Origin: an uncultured Bacteroides sp.
GTDB taxonomy: Bacteria > Bacteroidota > Bacteroidia > Bacteroidales > Bacteroidaceae
Assembly (NCBI GenBank): GCA_947574505.1
Contig: CANPJW010000005.1
Span: forward strand, 29,366 to 93,365
Direction: 5' to 3'
DNA: 64,000 nt
Shown: positions 46,989-54,854 of the stretch, one piece after another
Layout of the letters: each line of letters begins with the position of its first letter
Numbering within the stretch: position 1 is the stretch's first letter
Made by a program: the position numbers and the translations under genes
The notes under the pieces: generated by a model
What the model was told of the DNA's origin: nothing
Databases searched by the model: none
Seen by the model: only the letters and a program-made list of their open reading frames with translations

Positions 46989-49167
46989 ATACGGTTCTTA
47001 TTTCAGGGCGTTGCAGATTTTGTTCTTTCATATAATTCCGGATAATTCCCAGAAGTTCCAAACCATAATTCTCTACCCCCTTACGTCCGAAATAAGGGAC
47101 AGCTTCCAATGATTCTGCATCATTAGGCAATAGATTGACCATTCCCAACAGAGCTTTTTGCTGGATAATGACATAGGCCGGCATACCGGTTTCTTTTGCT
47201 TTAGTTCCACGCCATTCGGTGATTTTCCGATAAAGTTCTGGATGGAGTATGTCGTTGGGAACTTCAATTCTCTTCCGTTCTCTGGATACGCGTTCTCTGG
47301 GGGTGCGCTCTTTTCTGTCGTGTGCCGTTGTACCTGAGGAGTTTTTATTATCGGTTTCGCTTAAAAGGATATACGCTTTTTTACGTAGATAGTCACTGGC
47401 GTGAAAACCATTATCTTCTACATATTGTAGCAAGGAAAGTTTCTGTGTCAAAGTGTTTAAGAACTCTTCCAAGGTGTTGTTCGTTTTCTTTCTTAGTTCT
47501 TTATTGTCCGTGGGAAGATTGGTCGCTTCAGCCAGTTTATGGAAAGGGCGTAGTTTTTGTTCAAAATAGGCGGCTCCTTTTATGATGCGTATTTGTAGGT
47601 CGTTATTCGTATTATAATCAGTAGATTGTGTTACCAGACGTTCATATTGTTTGTGAAAACGATAGGATACATCCACTATCTCAGTAGTAAATATTTGTAT
47701 CTGCTTTTTATATTCTGCCAGTAACTGAGGGAAGAGCTTGTAGAAATGTTCGTCAATCAGTCGGGCTTGCTCATTGAATGAACGGGCTATCGGTGAGAAA
47801 TCGAATAGCTCGCTAACGAGATTGAGAAAATAAGTTTGTTGCATGGCATGGAGTAATTCTTCATTGGGGGTATGTGTTTCTATATACTGATTATAGTCAT
47901 CGATTATTGTATCGTTGATAATGGCGTTGACGGAAAGTGGGGAACTGAGAACCATCCCTTCCAATGTTTTGCATCGGCTCAGGGCAACGTATGCCTGTCC
48001 GTGGGCGAAAGCGGAGCGGGCGTCAATAATGGCGTGTTCAAAAGTCAGTCCTTGGCTTTTATGAATAGTGATGCCCCATGCCAGTTTTACAGGGTATTGC
48101 TTGAAGACTCCTTCTTGTTCCTCGGTTATTTCCTTTGTTTCTTCATTTAGCACATATTTGCTGTTTGTCCATTCCTCGGGTTGGACAATGATTTTTTCAT
48201 TCTTTTCTTTGGTGCGGACGGTAAATCCATCCTCATCTATAGAAGTGATTTCGCCAATCATACCATTGTAATAACGTTTTTCTGGGGAAGGGTCATTTTT
48301 GACGAACATGATTTGCGCTCCTTTTTTCAGCATCAATGTTTCATCTGTAGGATAAGAATATTCAGGAAAAATTCCGGTGACTTCTGCCTTGTAACTGAAA
48401 ACCGGTTCTTTGATGAGTGAAAGCTCGTGATCATTAATCTGTTGTGCTTGGTAATTGTGAGTGGTGAGTTGGATATATCCTTTTTCTTTGACAGGATGGA
48501 AATTGGGAATATATCTTTGGTTCAATTCTGCGAGTGTCTGTTCGTCGGCTTTATTCTCCCGGACTTTGTTCAGCAAGGAAAGGAAATAGGGGTCGTTCTG
48601 GCGGTAGACTTGTTTCAGTTCGATGGTGGCGTAGGTGGTTTCTTTCAAGGCGCGGCTTCCGAAGAAATAGGAGGTATCATAATAGTGACTCAGCATATTC
48701 CATTCCGTTTCTTTCACTACGGGGGCAAGCTGTTGCAGGTCACCAATCATCAGCAATTGTACGCCTCCAAAGGGTTTGTATCGGTCCCGATACCGGCGGA
48801 GTACGGAGTCGATGGCATCCAGCAGATCTGCCCTCACCATACTTATTTCATCAATGATCAGCAGATCCATGCTTCGGATGATGTTAATTTTTTCTTTGCT
48901 GAACCGGAAATGTTTTTGTTCGGTATTGAACGTGGTATCGGGGATGAAAGGTGCAAATGGCAGTTGGAAAAAGGAGTGGATGGTAACGCCTCCCGCATTG
49001 ATGGCAGCTATTCCGGTGGGGGCGACTATGACTGTGCGTTTGGGAGATTCTTTCTTCAGATTGTGTAGGAAGGTTGTTTTTCCGGTTCCTGCTTTTCCGG
49101 TGAGGAAGAGATGGGTGCCAGTATTCTCTATTATTTGCCAGGCACGCTGTAGTTCTGGGTTGTTCAT
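46960..49167 (-). CDS. Pif1-like SF1 helicase with HRDC domain
   Basis: A 735-residue helicase. Walker A is TGKAGTGKTTFL (K30), Walker B LLIIDEISMV, followed by GGVQLLMIGDLQQL and the late UvrD_C_2 block AWGITIHKSQGLTF with VALSRCKTL, the arrangement of Pif1/RecD-like helicases. After a helical middle comes an HRDC domain (about 635-715, with YFGRKGVENYG). Pif1-type enzymes unwind 5' to 3' and remove G-quadruplexes and R-loops. The frame ends at PRENKKK just at an A9 tract, and an HTH_40 domain continues in the next frame, so the native protein was probably about 840 residues. Confidence 0.9.
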   Translation of the reverse strand: MNNPELQRAWQIIENTGTHLFLTGKAGTGKTTFLHNLKKESPKRTVIVAPTGIAAINAGGVTIHSFFQLPFAPFIPDTTFNTEQKHFRFSKEKINIIRSMDLLIIDEISMVRADLLDAIDSVLRRYRDRYKPFGGVQLLMIGDLQQLAPVVKETEWNMLSHYYDTSYFFGSRALKETTYATIELKQVYRQNDPYFLSLLNKVRENKADEQTLAELNQRYIPNFHPVKEKGYIQLTTHNYQAQQINDHELSLIKEPVFSYKAEVTGIFPEYSYPTDETLMLKKGAQIMFVKNDPSPEKRYYNGMIGEITSIDEDGFTVRTKEKNEKIIVQPEEWTNSKYVLNEETKEITEEQEGVFKQYPVKLAWGITIHKSQGLTFEHAIIDARSAFAHGQAYVALSRCKTLEGMVLSSPLSVNAIINDTIIDDYNQYIETHTPNEELLHAMQQTYFLNLVSELFDFSPIARSFNEQARLIDEHFYKLFPQLLAEYKKQIQIFTTEIVDVSYRFHKQYERLVTQSTDYNTNNDLQIRIIKGAAYFEQKLRPFHKLAEATNLPTDNKELRKKTNNTLEEFLNTLTQKLSLLQYVEDNGFHASDYLRKKAYILLSETDNKNSSGTTAHDRKERTPRERVSRERKRIEVPNDILHPELYRKITEWRGTKAKETGMPAYVIIQQKALLGMVNLLPNDAESLEAVPYFGRKGVENYGLELLGIIRNYMKEQNLQRPEIRTVFVPRENKKK

Positions 49168-49300
49168 TATTTCCTAATGTTAGTATATTATTGGATAAAG
49201 TTACTGCTTTTATTTAAGGCGGGGAAACTTTGGAGGAATATTTTCTTTGTTTGGTGGATTACTATCGTTGTTGGAGGCATAAAATTTGAGGTAGCTTTCA

Positions 49301-49330
49301 TTTGCTTTTAAAAGTAAAAGTGTATATTTG
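49301..49330 (+). promoter_or_regulatory. Promoter of the ECF sigma factor gene
   Basis: TTTG (49301-49304) and TATATTTG (49323-49330) are 18 bp apart, a good Bacteroides promoter. Transcription would start near 49337, about 34 bp before the sigma factor ATG. Confidence 0.65.
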
Positions 49331-49370
49331 TACCATTATTCTCCTTTTATTTAATACGGTTTGATAGGCA

Positions 49371-49931
49371 ATGAGCATTGATTTGAATGCATTTAATAAA
49401 TTCTTTATAGACTACCAGCAACGTTTTGTCCACTTAGCCTGTACTTATGTGCATGATGAAGCTGTTGCCGAAGATTTTGTTGTGGAATCAATGATGTACT
49501 ATTGGGAGAACAAAGATCGTTTGTCTGCTGATACTAATATTCCGGCTTATGTCTTGACCACGATAAAGCATAAGTGTATTGACTATTTGCGCCATCAACA
49601 AGTTTATCAGGATGCTTCTGACGAAATAGCCCGAATCTATGCATGGGAATTGTCGGGCAGAATCATGACTTTGGAAGATTTCGAGCCCTATGAGGTTTTT
49701 ACAAAGGAAATACAGGAGATTGTTGATAGGACACTGGATGCTTTGCCCGAACAGACTCGGAAAATCTTTGTGATGAGTCGTAATGAAAATAAATCCCATA
49801 AAGAAATAGCAGAACTATTGGATATTACAACTAAGGGAGTGGAATTTCATATATCGAAAGCTACCAGGACGTTACGTCTTGCATTGAAGGATTATCTGCC
49901 GGTATCCTTACTTTTTTTCTATTTGCATTAA
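49371..49931 (+). CDS. ECF RNA polymerase sigma factor (Bacteroides expansion family)
   Basis: A 186-residue ECF sigma factor. Region 2 covers residues about 10-75 (YVHDEAVAEDFVVESMMYYW, 20 residues), and region 4 about 125-175 (LPEQTRKIFVMSRNENKSHK and the helix-turn-helix EIAELLDITTKGVEFHISKA). It is followed after 73 bp by a FecR anti-sigma factor and then an STN-type SusC. That is the trio used for cell-surface signalling, where substrate in SusC releases the sigma factor. The usual targets are the susCD genes for host mucin-type glycans. Here the SusC gene is broken, so the signalling circuit may be idle. Confidence 0.93.
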   Translation: MSIDLNAFNKFFIDYQQRFVHLACTYVHDEAVAEDFVVESMMYYWENKDRLSADTNIPAYVLTTIKHKCIDYLRHQQVYQDASDEIARIYAWELSGRIMTLEDFEPYEVFTKEIQEIVDRTLDALPEQTRKIFVMSRNENKSHKEIAELLDITTKGVEFHISKATRTLRLALKDYLPVSLLFFYLH

Positions 49932-50004
49932 AAAAAACAGTTTTTCACTAGGGAATGTTCTTTCCCATCCGCTATTACTATAAATACGTAAAACAAAAGT
50001 ATTT

Positions 50005-50949
50005 ATGGATAAGGATTTGTTATACCGTTTTTTTGAAGGTCATGCTTCTTTAGAAGATATGAAAGTGGTTAAAGAATGGGCTGATGCTTCTGAGGAGAAT
50101 GCCGGGCTGTTGCGTAGGGAACGCAAACTGTTTAATGCCATGATTCTTGCAGGTCATTCCCGACGGACTGATATACAGAGAATGAGGAACAGGAGGAACT
50201 ATTTTATTAGGGAATTCCTGAAAATAGCTTCTGTAATAGTGATAACGGTGAGTGTGACGGCTGTATTATTTTCAATAGGTAAAGATAATGAAGATATGTA
50301 TTTAGCGATGCAGACCATTACCGTGCCGGCCGGTCAGCGTGTGAACCTCGATTTGCCTGATGGTTCAAACGTTTGGCTGAATGCCGGAACTAAAATGCAA
50401 TATCCTGTTTCTTTTATGACAGGCAAACGGGAGGTGATATTAGATGGAGAGGCTTACTTTGAGGTGGTTCATAATGAAAAGAGTCCGTTTGTGGTACATA
50501 CAAGTACATTGGATGTAGAAGTATTGGGAACAAAATTTAATGTGGAAGCTTATTCAGCACGAAAAATATTCGAAACGTCTTTGATGGAGGGCAAAGTAAA
50601 GGTAAAATTACCTCACGATGACAAAAATTCCGTCGTCTTGGTACCCAATCAGAAAACGACTTTGATAGACGGCCGATTGGTGGTGAGTAAAATTGATGAT
50701 TATAATGTATATCGTTGGAAAGAGGGGTTATATTGTTTTAGAAATAAACCTTTTGCTGATATTATAAAAGATTTGGAGAAATATTATGATCTGAGCATAC
50801 AGATGGATAAAAAGGAAATAGCAAAGGTTGCATTAACTGGAAAATTCAGGATTTCTGATGGATTGGACTATGCGCTGCGTGTTCTGCAAAACGATGTAGC
50901 CTTTACTTATCAAAGAAATCGGGATAATGACGTCATTCATATAAAGTAA
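50005..50949 (+). CDS. FecR-family anti-sigma factor
   Basis: A 314-residue inner membrane protein. The N-terminal 80 residues are the cytoplasmic sigma-binding part, residues about 72-90 are the single transmembrane helix (IASVIVITVSVTAVLF), and the periplasmic part holds FecR (VPAGQRVNLDLPDGSNVWLN, 20 residues) and a C-terminal DUF4974 domain. It should bind the ECF sigma factor encoded upstream and contact the STN domain of the SusC encoded downstream. Length is typical. The 150-bp gap to susC holds a small TGGGTG/CACCCA hairpin at 51023-51041. Confidence 0.93.
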   Translation: MDKDLLYRFFEGHASLEDMKVVKEWADASEENAGLLRRERKLFNAMILAGHSRRTDIQRMRNRRNYFIREFLKIASVIVITVSVTAVLFSIGKDNEDMYLAMQTITVPAGQRVNLDLPDGSNVWLNAGTKMQYPVSFMTGKREVILDGEAYFEVVHNEKSPFVVHTSTLDVEVLGTKFNVEAYSARKIFETSLMEGKVKVKLPHDDKNSVVLVPNQKTTLIDGRLVVSKIDDYNVYRWKEGLYCFRNKPFADIIKDLEKYYDLSIQMDKKEIAKVALTGKFRISDGLDYALRVLQNDVAFTYQRNRDNDVIHIK

Positions 50950-51099
50950 GAAATGTATTAACCTTCTAAAATGGAAAATCAGCCTATGAAGCAATCCTAA
51001 TGAAAAACAACTAAAGAGCCGATGGGTGTTTGCACCACCCACCGACCCGACTAACACAATTATTTTTAATAAATCGTATTAATAACCATTTGCAAAGAT

Positions 51100-54009
51100 A
51101 TGAAAAACATTCCTTTGCCGGATCTTTATTATCTTGAAAATCCGGATTTAAAACAATTATTTAGAATTATGCGAATATCAATATTCTTATTGTTCTTCTG
51201 CCTGTTCAGCCTGATGGCCGAAAATAGTCACTCACAGAATGCGAGGGTAACTATCAATAGAAGCGATGCCCCGTTGGAATCTATATTGAATGAGATAGAG
51301 TCTCAAACGGACTATCTTTTTATATATAAGGAAGATGTGAACGTGAAGATGCGTAAAACCATACAGGTGAATGGTAAACCTGTGTCCGAGGTGCTGCCTA
51401 TATTGCTGACCGGCTCTTCCATCGGTTATAAAATGGAGGGAAATCATATCATCCTTACTCGTGATGTTGCATTGGCAGCGCAGCAACAGGGGGTAACGGG
51501 AGTAGTGACCGATGTTTTGGGCGAACCGCTGATTGGTGTTACTGTGATGCTGAAAGGAGATATGCAAGGCACGGTGACAGATATAAACGGAAGATTCTCG
51601 CTGTCCGCTGAGCAAGGAGATGTAATAGTAGTAAGCTATATAGGCTATGCTTCACAGGAGATAAGATTGAAGGATACAAAGTTACTTCGTATTATGATGA
51701 AAGAAGATGTGGAGCTGTTGGATGAAGTGGTAGTAATAGGTTATGGTTCCATTTCAAAGAAGGAACTGACTAGTGCAGTTTCCCACATATCAGGTAAGGA
51801 TATGTTGCAGATTGGGAGTGGTAATCCTGCCATGCAGATTCAGGGAAAGGTTTCAGGTCTTGCAGTAGAGAATTCTACTCCTTCTGATCCTAATTCTTCA
51901 CCCAGTATTCAGGTACGTGGAGTATCCTCGCGTTCAGCCGGATTGGGTCCGCTGATTGTAATTGACGGTATACCAGGCGGTAGTCTTGATAATTTGAATG
52001 AAAATGATATTGAATCTATTGATGTCTTGAAAGATGGGGCAGCTTCGGCCATTTATGGAACCCGTGGATCGAATGGGGTGATTGTAGTTACTACCAAAAA
52101 AGGTACTATGGATGGAAAAATTCATACTTCGTATTCGGGATTTGTGAATATAACTACACCTGTCAGAGAGTTGAATGTATTGTCGGCTACAGATTTTAGA
52201 GAACAGAAACGGGGAGATGATTATGGCGCTGATACTGATTGGTTTGATGAACTGACTAAAGTGGCTGTATCTCATAGTCATACTTTGCAGGTTATGGGTG
52301 GTAATACTAAGACTAATTATAAAGCAACAGTGGATTATAAAAATACAGATGGTATAGACTTGCGTTCGGAAAGGCAGCAGGTAGGGGCCCGTTTGTCATT
52401 AAATCATACAGGAAAAAGTGACTTGTACAATGTCATTCTGAATGTGGCTCCGCGCACAGTGAAGTATCAGGATGCAGATTATGATACTTTTCGTTCTGCA
52501 TTGTTGATAAATCCCACTATTCCAGTGATGGACCCGGAGCAACCGGGTAAATATACTCAGATAACTACTTATTCCACCAATAATCCGGTTGAAATCTTGA
52601 AGTTGGAGAAAAGTGGTGGTGAGCGTACTATCTTAAGTTGGGATGGTACGTTTAAGTTGAATTTGTTTCCGCTGTTGTGTAGAGATAAGAATCATTATTT
52701 AAGTACACAAATTACATTGGCTCAGCAGATTATAGAAACCGATTACAGTTGGTTTCGTCCTTCGATTTCTACCATAGAAGACAAAAGTGGATTTCAGGGA
52801 GAAGCTAGCCGTAAATATGACAAGAATAAACAAGAATCTTTGGAATGGTTGGTAAATTACGGTTATGACACTGGTAACCATCATGTAAAGTTTATGGGAG
52901 GATATTCTTATCAATACTTTGTAAATGACGGATTGAATGCTGAGAATAAGAACTTTGCTTCAGATTTGTTAGGACCTGACAACTTGGGTGCTGGAACTTA
53001 CAATAGTGAAGTGGAGGGACGCCTAGGTATGGGGTCTTACAGGAATGATTCCAAATTAATTGCTTTCTTTGGTCGTCTGAGTTATAATTTTAGAGATAAA
53101 TATTTTGCTACATTTTCTCTTCGTCATGAAGGCTCTTCCAAATTTGGTGTTAGTAACAAATGGGGATCGTTTCCAGCCGTTTCTGCTGGTTGGAGAATCA
53201 GTGAGGAGGATTTTATAAAAAATATCCAATGGATTAGTGATTTGAAATTGAGAGGTGATTTCGGAGTGACAGGTAATCAGGAATTTGATAGTTATAAGTC
53301 ATTGGCCCTGATGCAGGCGTATGATTTGATTTATTATAATGGAACATATATTAAGGGTTGGGGATTCAGTTCCAATGCTAATCCTAATTTGAAATGGGAA
53401 AAAGGTAAAAATTGGAATGTAGGAATAGACTTCAGTCTGTTTAATTATCGTTTGAATGGTAGTGTAAATTATTATAGTCGGAAACAACAGGATCTATTGG
53501 GAGTTTATGATGTTGCATTGCCACCTAATGGTGCTTCGCAATCATTTGTTAATGTAGGTACAATGAAAAATACAGGTGTTGAAATCGAATTAGATTGGAA
53601 TGCGGTAAAGAGCAAAAATTTTAATTATACAATTAGTTTTGTGGGCTCTACTTCAAATAATAAGTTTGTTTCATTCTCAAATCAGTTTTATGAAGGTCCT
53701 AAGTATTATTGGATGAGTAATTTTCCCTTGTACCCAGGAAATCCAGGGGTATTGCAACGTATTGAAGAAGGAGAATGCATTGGTAATTTTTACACATTCC
53801 AGTATGCGGGTTTGGATGATAACGGAGGTTGGTTGATTTACTCTAAAGATGGTGAAGTGATTCCTATAGATAAAGGTACGGATGAGGATAAACGGGTGGT
53901 AGGTAATGGATTGCCTAAGTTTACAATGTCTGTGACTCATACTTTCCGTTATAGTTATTTAGAAAATCTCGACAAACATTGGTATTCAATAAGTTCAAAA
54001 CTTGTTTGA
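51100..54009 (+). CDS. STN-type SusC/RagA transporter, C-terminally truncated
   Basis: A 969-residue TonB-linked transporter. Signal peptide region 1-45, then an STN domain (about 50-120, ITINRSDAPLESIL-like) that signals to FecR, a carboxypeptidase-like domain (GVVTDVLGEPLIGVTVML), TonB-box stretch DEVVVIGYG, and plug signature VLKDGAASAIYGTRGSNG. The barrel runs normally to about residue 950 (GLPKFTMSVTHTFRYS). It then ends in 18 unrelated residues without the last strands or terminal Phe. Related proteins are usually 1050-1150 long. No susD follows. The break lies near 53950, next to an IS remnant and an accessory island, so the protein is probably non-functional. Confidence 0.9.
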   Translation: MKNIPLPDLYYLENPDLKQLFRIMRISIFLLFFCLFSLMAENSHSQNARVTINRSDAPLESILNEIESQTDYLFIYKEDVNVKMRKTIQVNGKPVSEVLPILLTGSSIGYKMEGNHIILTRDVALAAQQQGVTGVVTDVLGEPLIGVTVMLKGDMQGTVTDINGRFSLSAEQGDVIVVSYIGYASQEIRLKDTKLLRIMMKEDVELLDEVVVIGYGSISKKELTSAVSHISGKDMLQIGSGNPAMQIQGKVSGLAVENSTPSDPNSSPSIQVRGVSSRSAGLGPLIVIDGIPGGSLDNLNENDIESIDVLKDGAASAIYGTRGSNGVIVVTTKKGTMDGKIHTSYSGFVNITTPVRELNVLSATDFREQKRGDDYGADTDWFDELTKVAVSHSHTLQVMGGNTKTNYKATVDYKNTDGIDLRSERQQVGARLSLNHTGKSDLYNVILNVAPRTVKYQDADYDTFRSALLINPTIPVMDPEQPGKYTQITTYSTNNPVEILKLEKSGGERTILSWDGTFKLNLFPLLCRDKNHYLSTQITLAQQIIETDYSWFRPSISTIEDKSGFQGEASRKYDKNKQESLEWLVNYGYDTGNHHVKFMGGYSYQYFVNDGLNAENKNFASDLLGPDNLGAGTYNSEVEGRLGMGSYRNDSKLIAFFGRLSYNFRDKYFATFSLRHEGSSKFGVSNKWGSFPAVSAGWRISEEDFIKNIQWISDLKLRGDFGVTGNQEFDSYKSLALMQAYDLIYYNGTYIKGWGFSSNANPNLKWEKGKNWNVGIDFSLFNYRLNGSVNYYSRKQQDLLGVYDVALPPNGASQSFVNVGTMKNTGVEIELDWNAVKSKNFNYTISFVGSTSNNKFVSFSNQFYEGPKYYWMSNFPLYPGNPGVLQRIEEGECIGNFYTFQYAGLDDNGGWLIYSKDGEVIPIDKGTDEDKRVVGNGLPKFTMSVTHTFRYSYLENLDKHWYSISSKLV

Positions 54010-54246
54010 AAAACTCAGATACACGTAAGATACAATATTGTAGTATTTAAAAATCTGATAATCAAAGTATTAGAAATGTTTCGCAATTTCCGAAAGCCTT
54101 TGACTCTATACAAATGTATGAAAAAATGGTATATTTTCCAAGCTTTTTCAATATTTTCTACAAGGTACAAAAAGTGAAGTATTCGTGTAGTTGTGTAGTA
54201 TATTAATCATACCAAGATATAATTTGCATTACTATCTTTACAATCG
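54010..54246. other. Non-coding junction sequence after the broken susC
   Basis: About 240 AT-rich bases between the end of the truncated SusC frame and the transposase remnant. I see no gene, no clear terminator and no terminal inverted repeat. It probably belongs to the inserted or rearranged DNA. Confidence 0.4.
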
Positions 54247-54485
54247 GTGAATTGTGAGACAGTTTAGAGAATAATCAGGGGTAAACAGATAACCTTTGTC
54301 GCTGGGCATCATGCAGGCTTGGTATTCCTAGCTTGCGTCCTTGAGGAAATGGAGGTCGTGTACGCTTGTCGAAGTCATGGATTGCGCTGCATATTCCGCA
54401 GACAGCGTGTAGTTTGTATCCGTAATAGCTTTGTCTTTGAGAGGAATAGTGCCTCCAATCTGGCATTGCTTCCGTATTGTTATAC
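54247..54485 (-). pseudogene. Decayed IS982-like transposase fragment
   Basis: On the minus strand one frame reads MPDWRHYSSQRQSYYGYKLH, then AVCGICSAIHDFD, which matches the central YGYKLH region of IS982-family DDE transposases. The match then moves to a second frame, TSVHDLHFLKDAS, a TAG stop, and EYQACMMPSDKGYLFTPDYS. So one frameshift and one nonsense change separate the pieces. Neither the N-terminal third nor the C-terminus with the final Glu is present. It is a dead remnant marking the boundary between the broken polysaccharide locus and the island to the right. Confidence 0.75.
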
Positions 54486-54551
54486 TACGAATAACAAAAG
54501 TTGCTTATTTAATTTATTATCAGAATATGATGATTGTTTGAGCAAAAATAG

Positions 54552-54559
54552 TAATTTTG
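54552..54559 (+). promoter_or_regulatory. Candidate -7 element of the XRE-helicase operon
   Basis: TAATTTTG matches TAnnTTTG and lies 26 bp before the XRE gene ATG. No -33 element has the usual 18-20 bp spacing; a TTTG ends at 54540 and a TTG occurs at 54534-54536. Overlap with a possible autoregulatory site cannot be judged. Confidence 0.35.
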
Positions 54560-54585
54560 AATCATAATACATCAATTAAATCAAT

Positions 54586-54843
54586 ATGAGAAAAACAGGA
54601 TGTCTGAATAGATTGCGTGTTGTCATGGCAGACAAGATGCTTACTAATAAATGGCTAGCAGAACAAATGGGTATGTCGGAAATCACCATATCACGATGGA
54701 GATCCAATAAACTCCAACCCTCCTTGGCTCAGTTAGTGGAGATTTCACGAATCCTTAAAGTTGAAGTTCAAGACCTCATAGAAATGAAATACAAGGAAGA
54801 AAGTACACAAATGACAGAAGAAAATAAAATAGTGTACCGATAG
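54586..54843 (+). CDS. XRE-family helix-turn-helix regulator
   Basis: An 85-residue Cro/C1-type DNA-binding protein. The helix-turn-helix spans residues about 18-70: LTNKWLAEQMGMSEITISRW is helix 2-turn-helix 3, followed by LQPSLAQLVEISRILKVEV. The short acidic tail has no second domain. It lies 11 bp upstream of the 2983-residue protein, so the two are cotranscribed, and it probably represses its own operon. This position is typical for control genes of restriction-like or defence operons. Direct evidence for autoregulation is not visible. Confidence 0.88.
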   Translation: MRKTGCLNRLRVVMADKMLTNKWLAEQMGMSEITISRWRSNKLQPSLAQLVEISRILKVEVQDLIEMKYKEESTQMTEENKIVYR

Positions 54844-54854
54844 AATAAATATTT

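Noticed and set aside
48427..49068. 213-residue plus-strand open frame
   Set aside because: Antisense to the ATPase core of the Pif1-like helicase, whose Walker motifs are intact.
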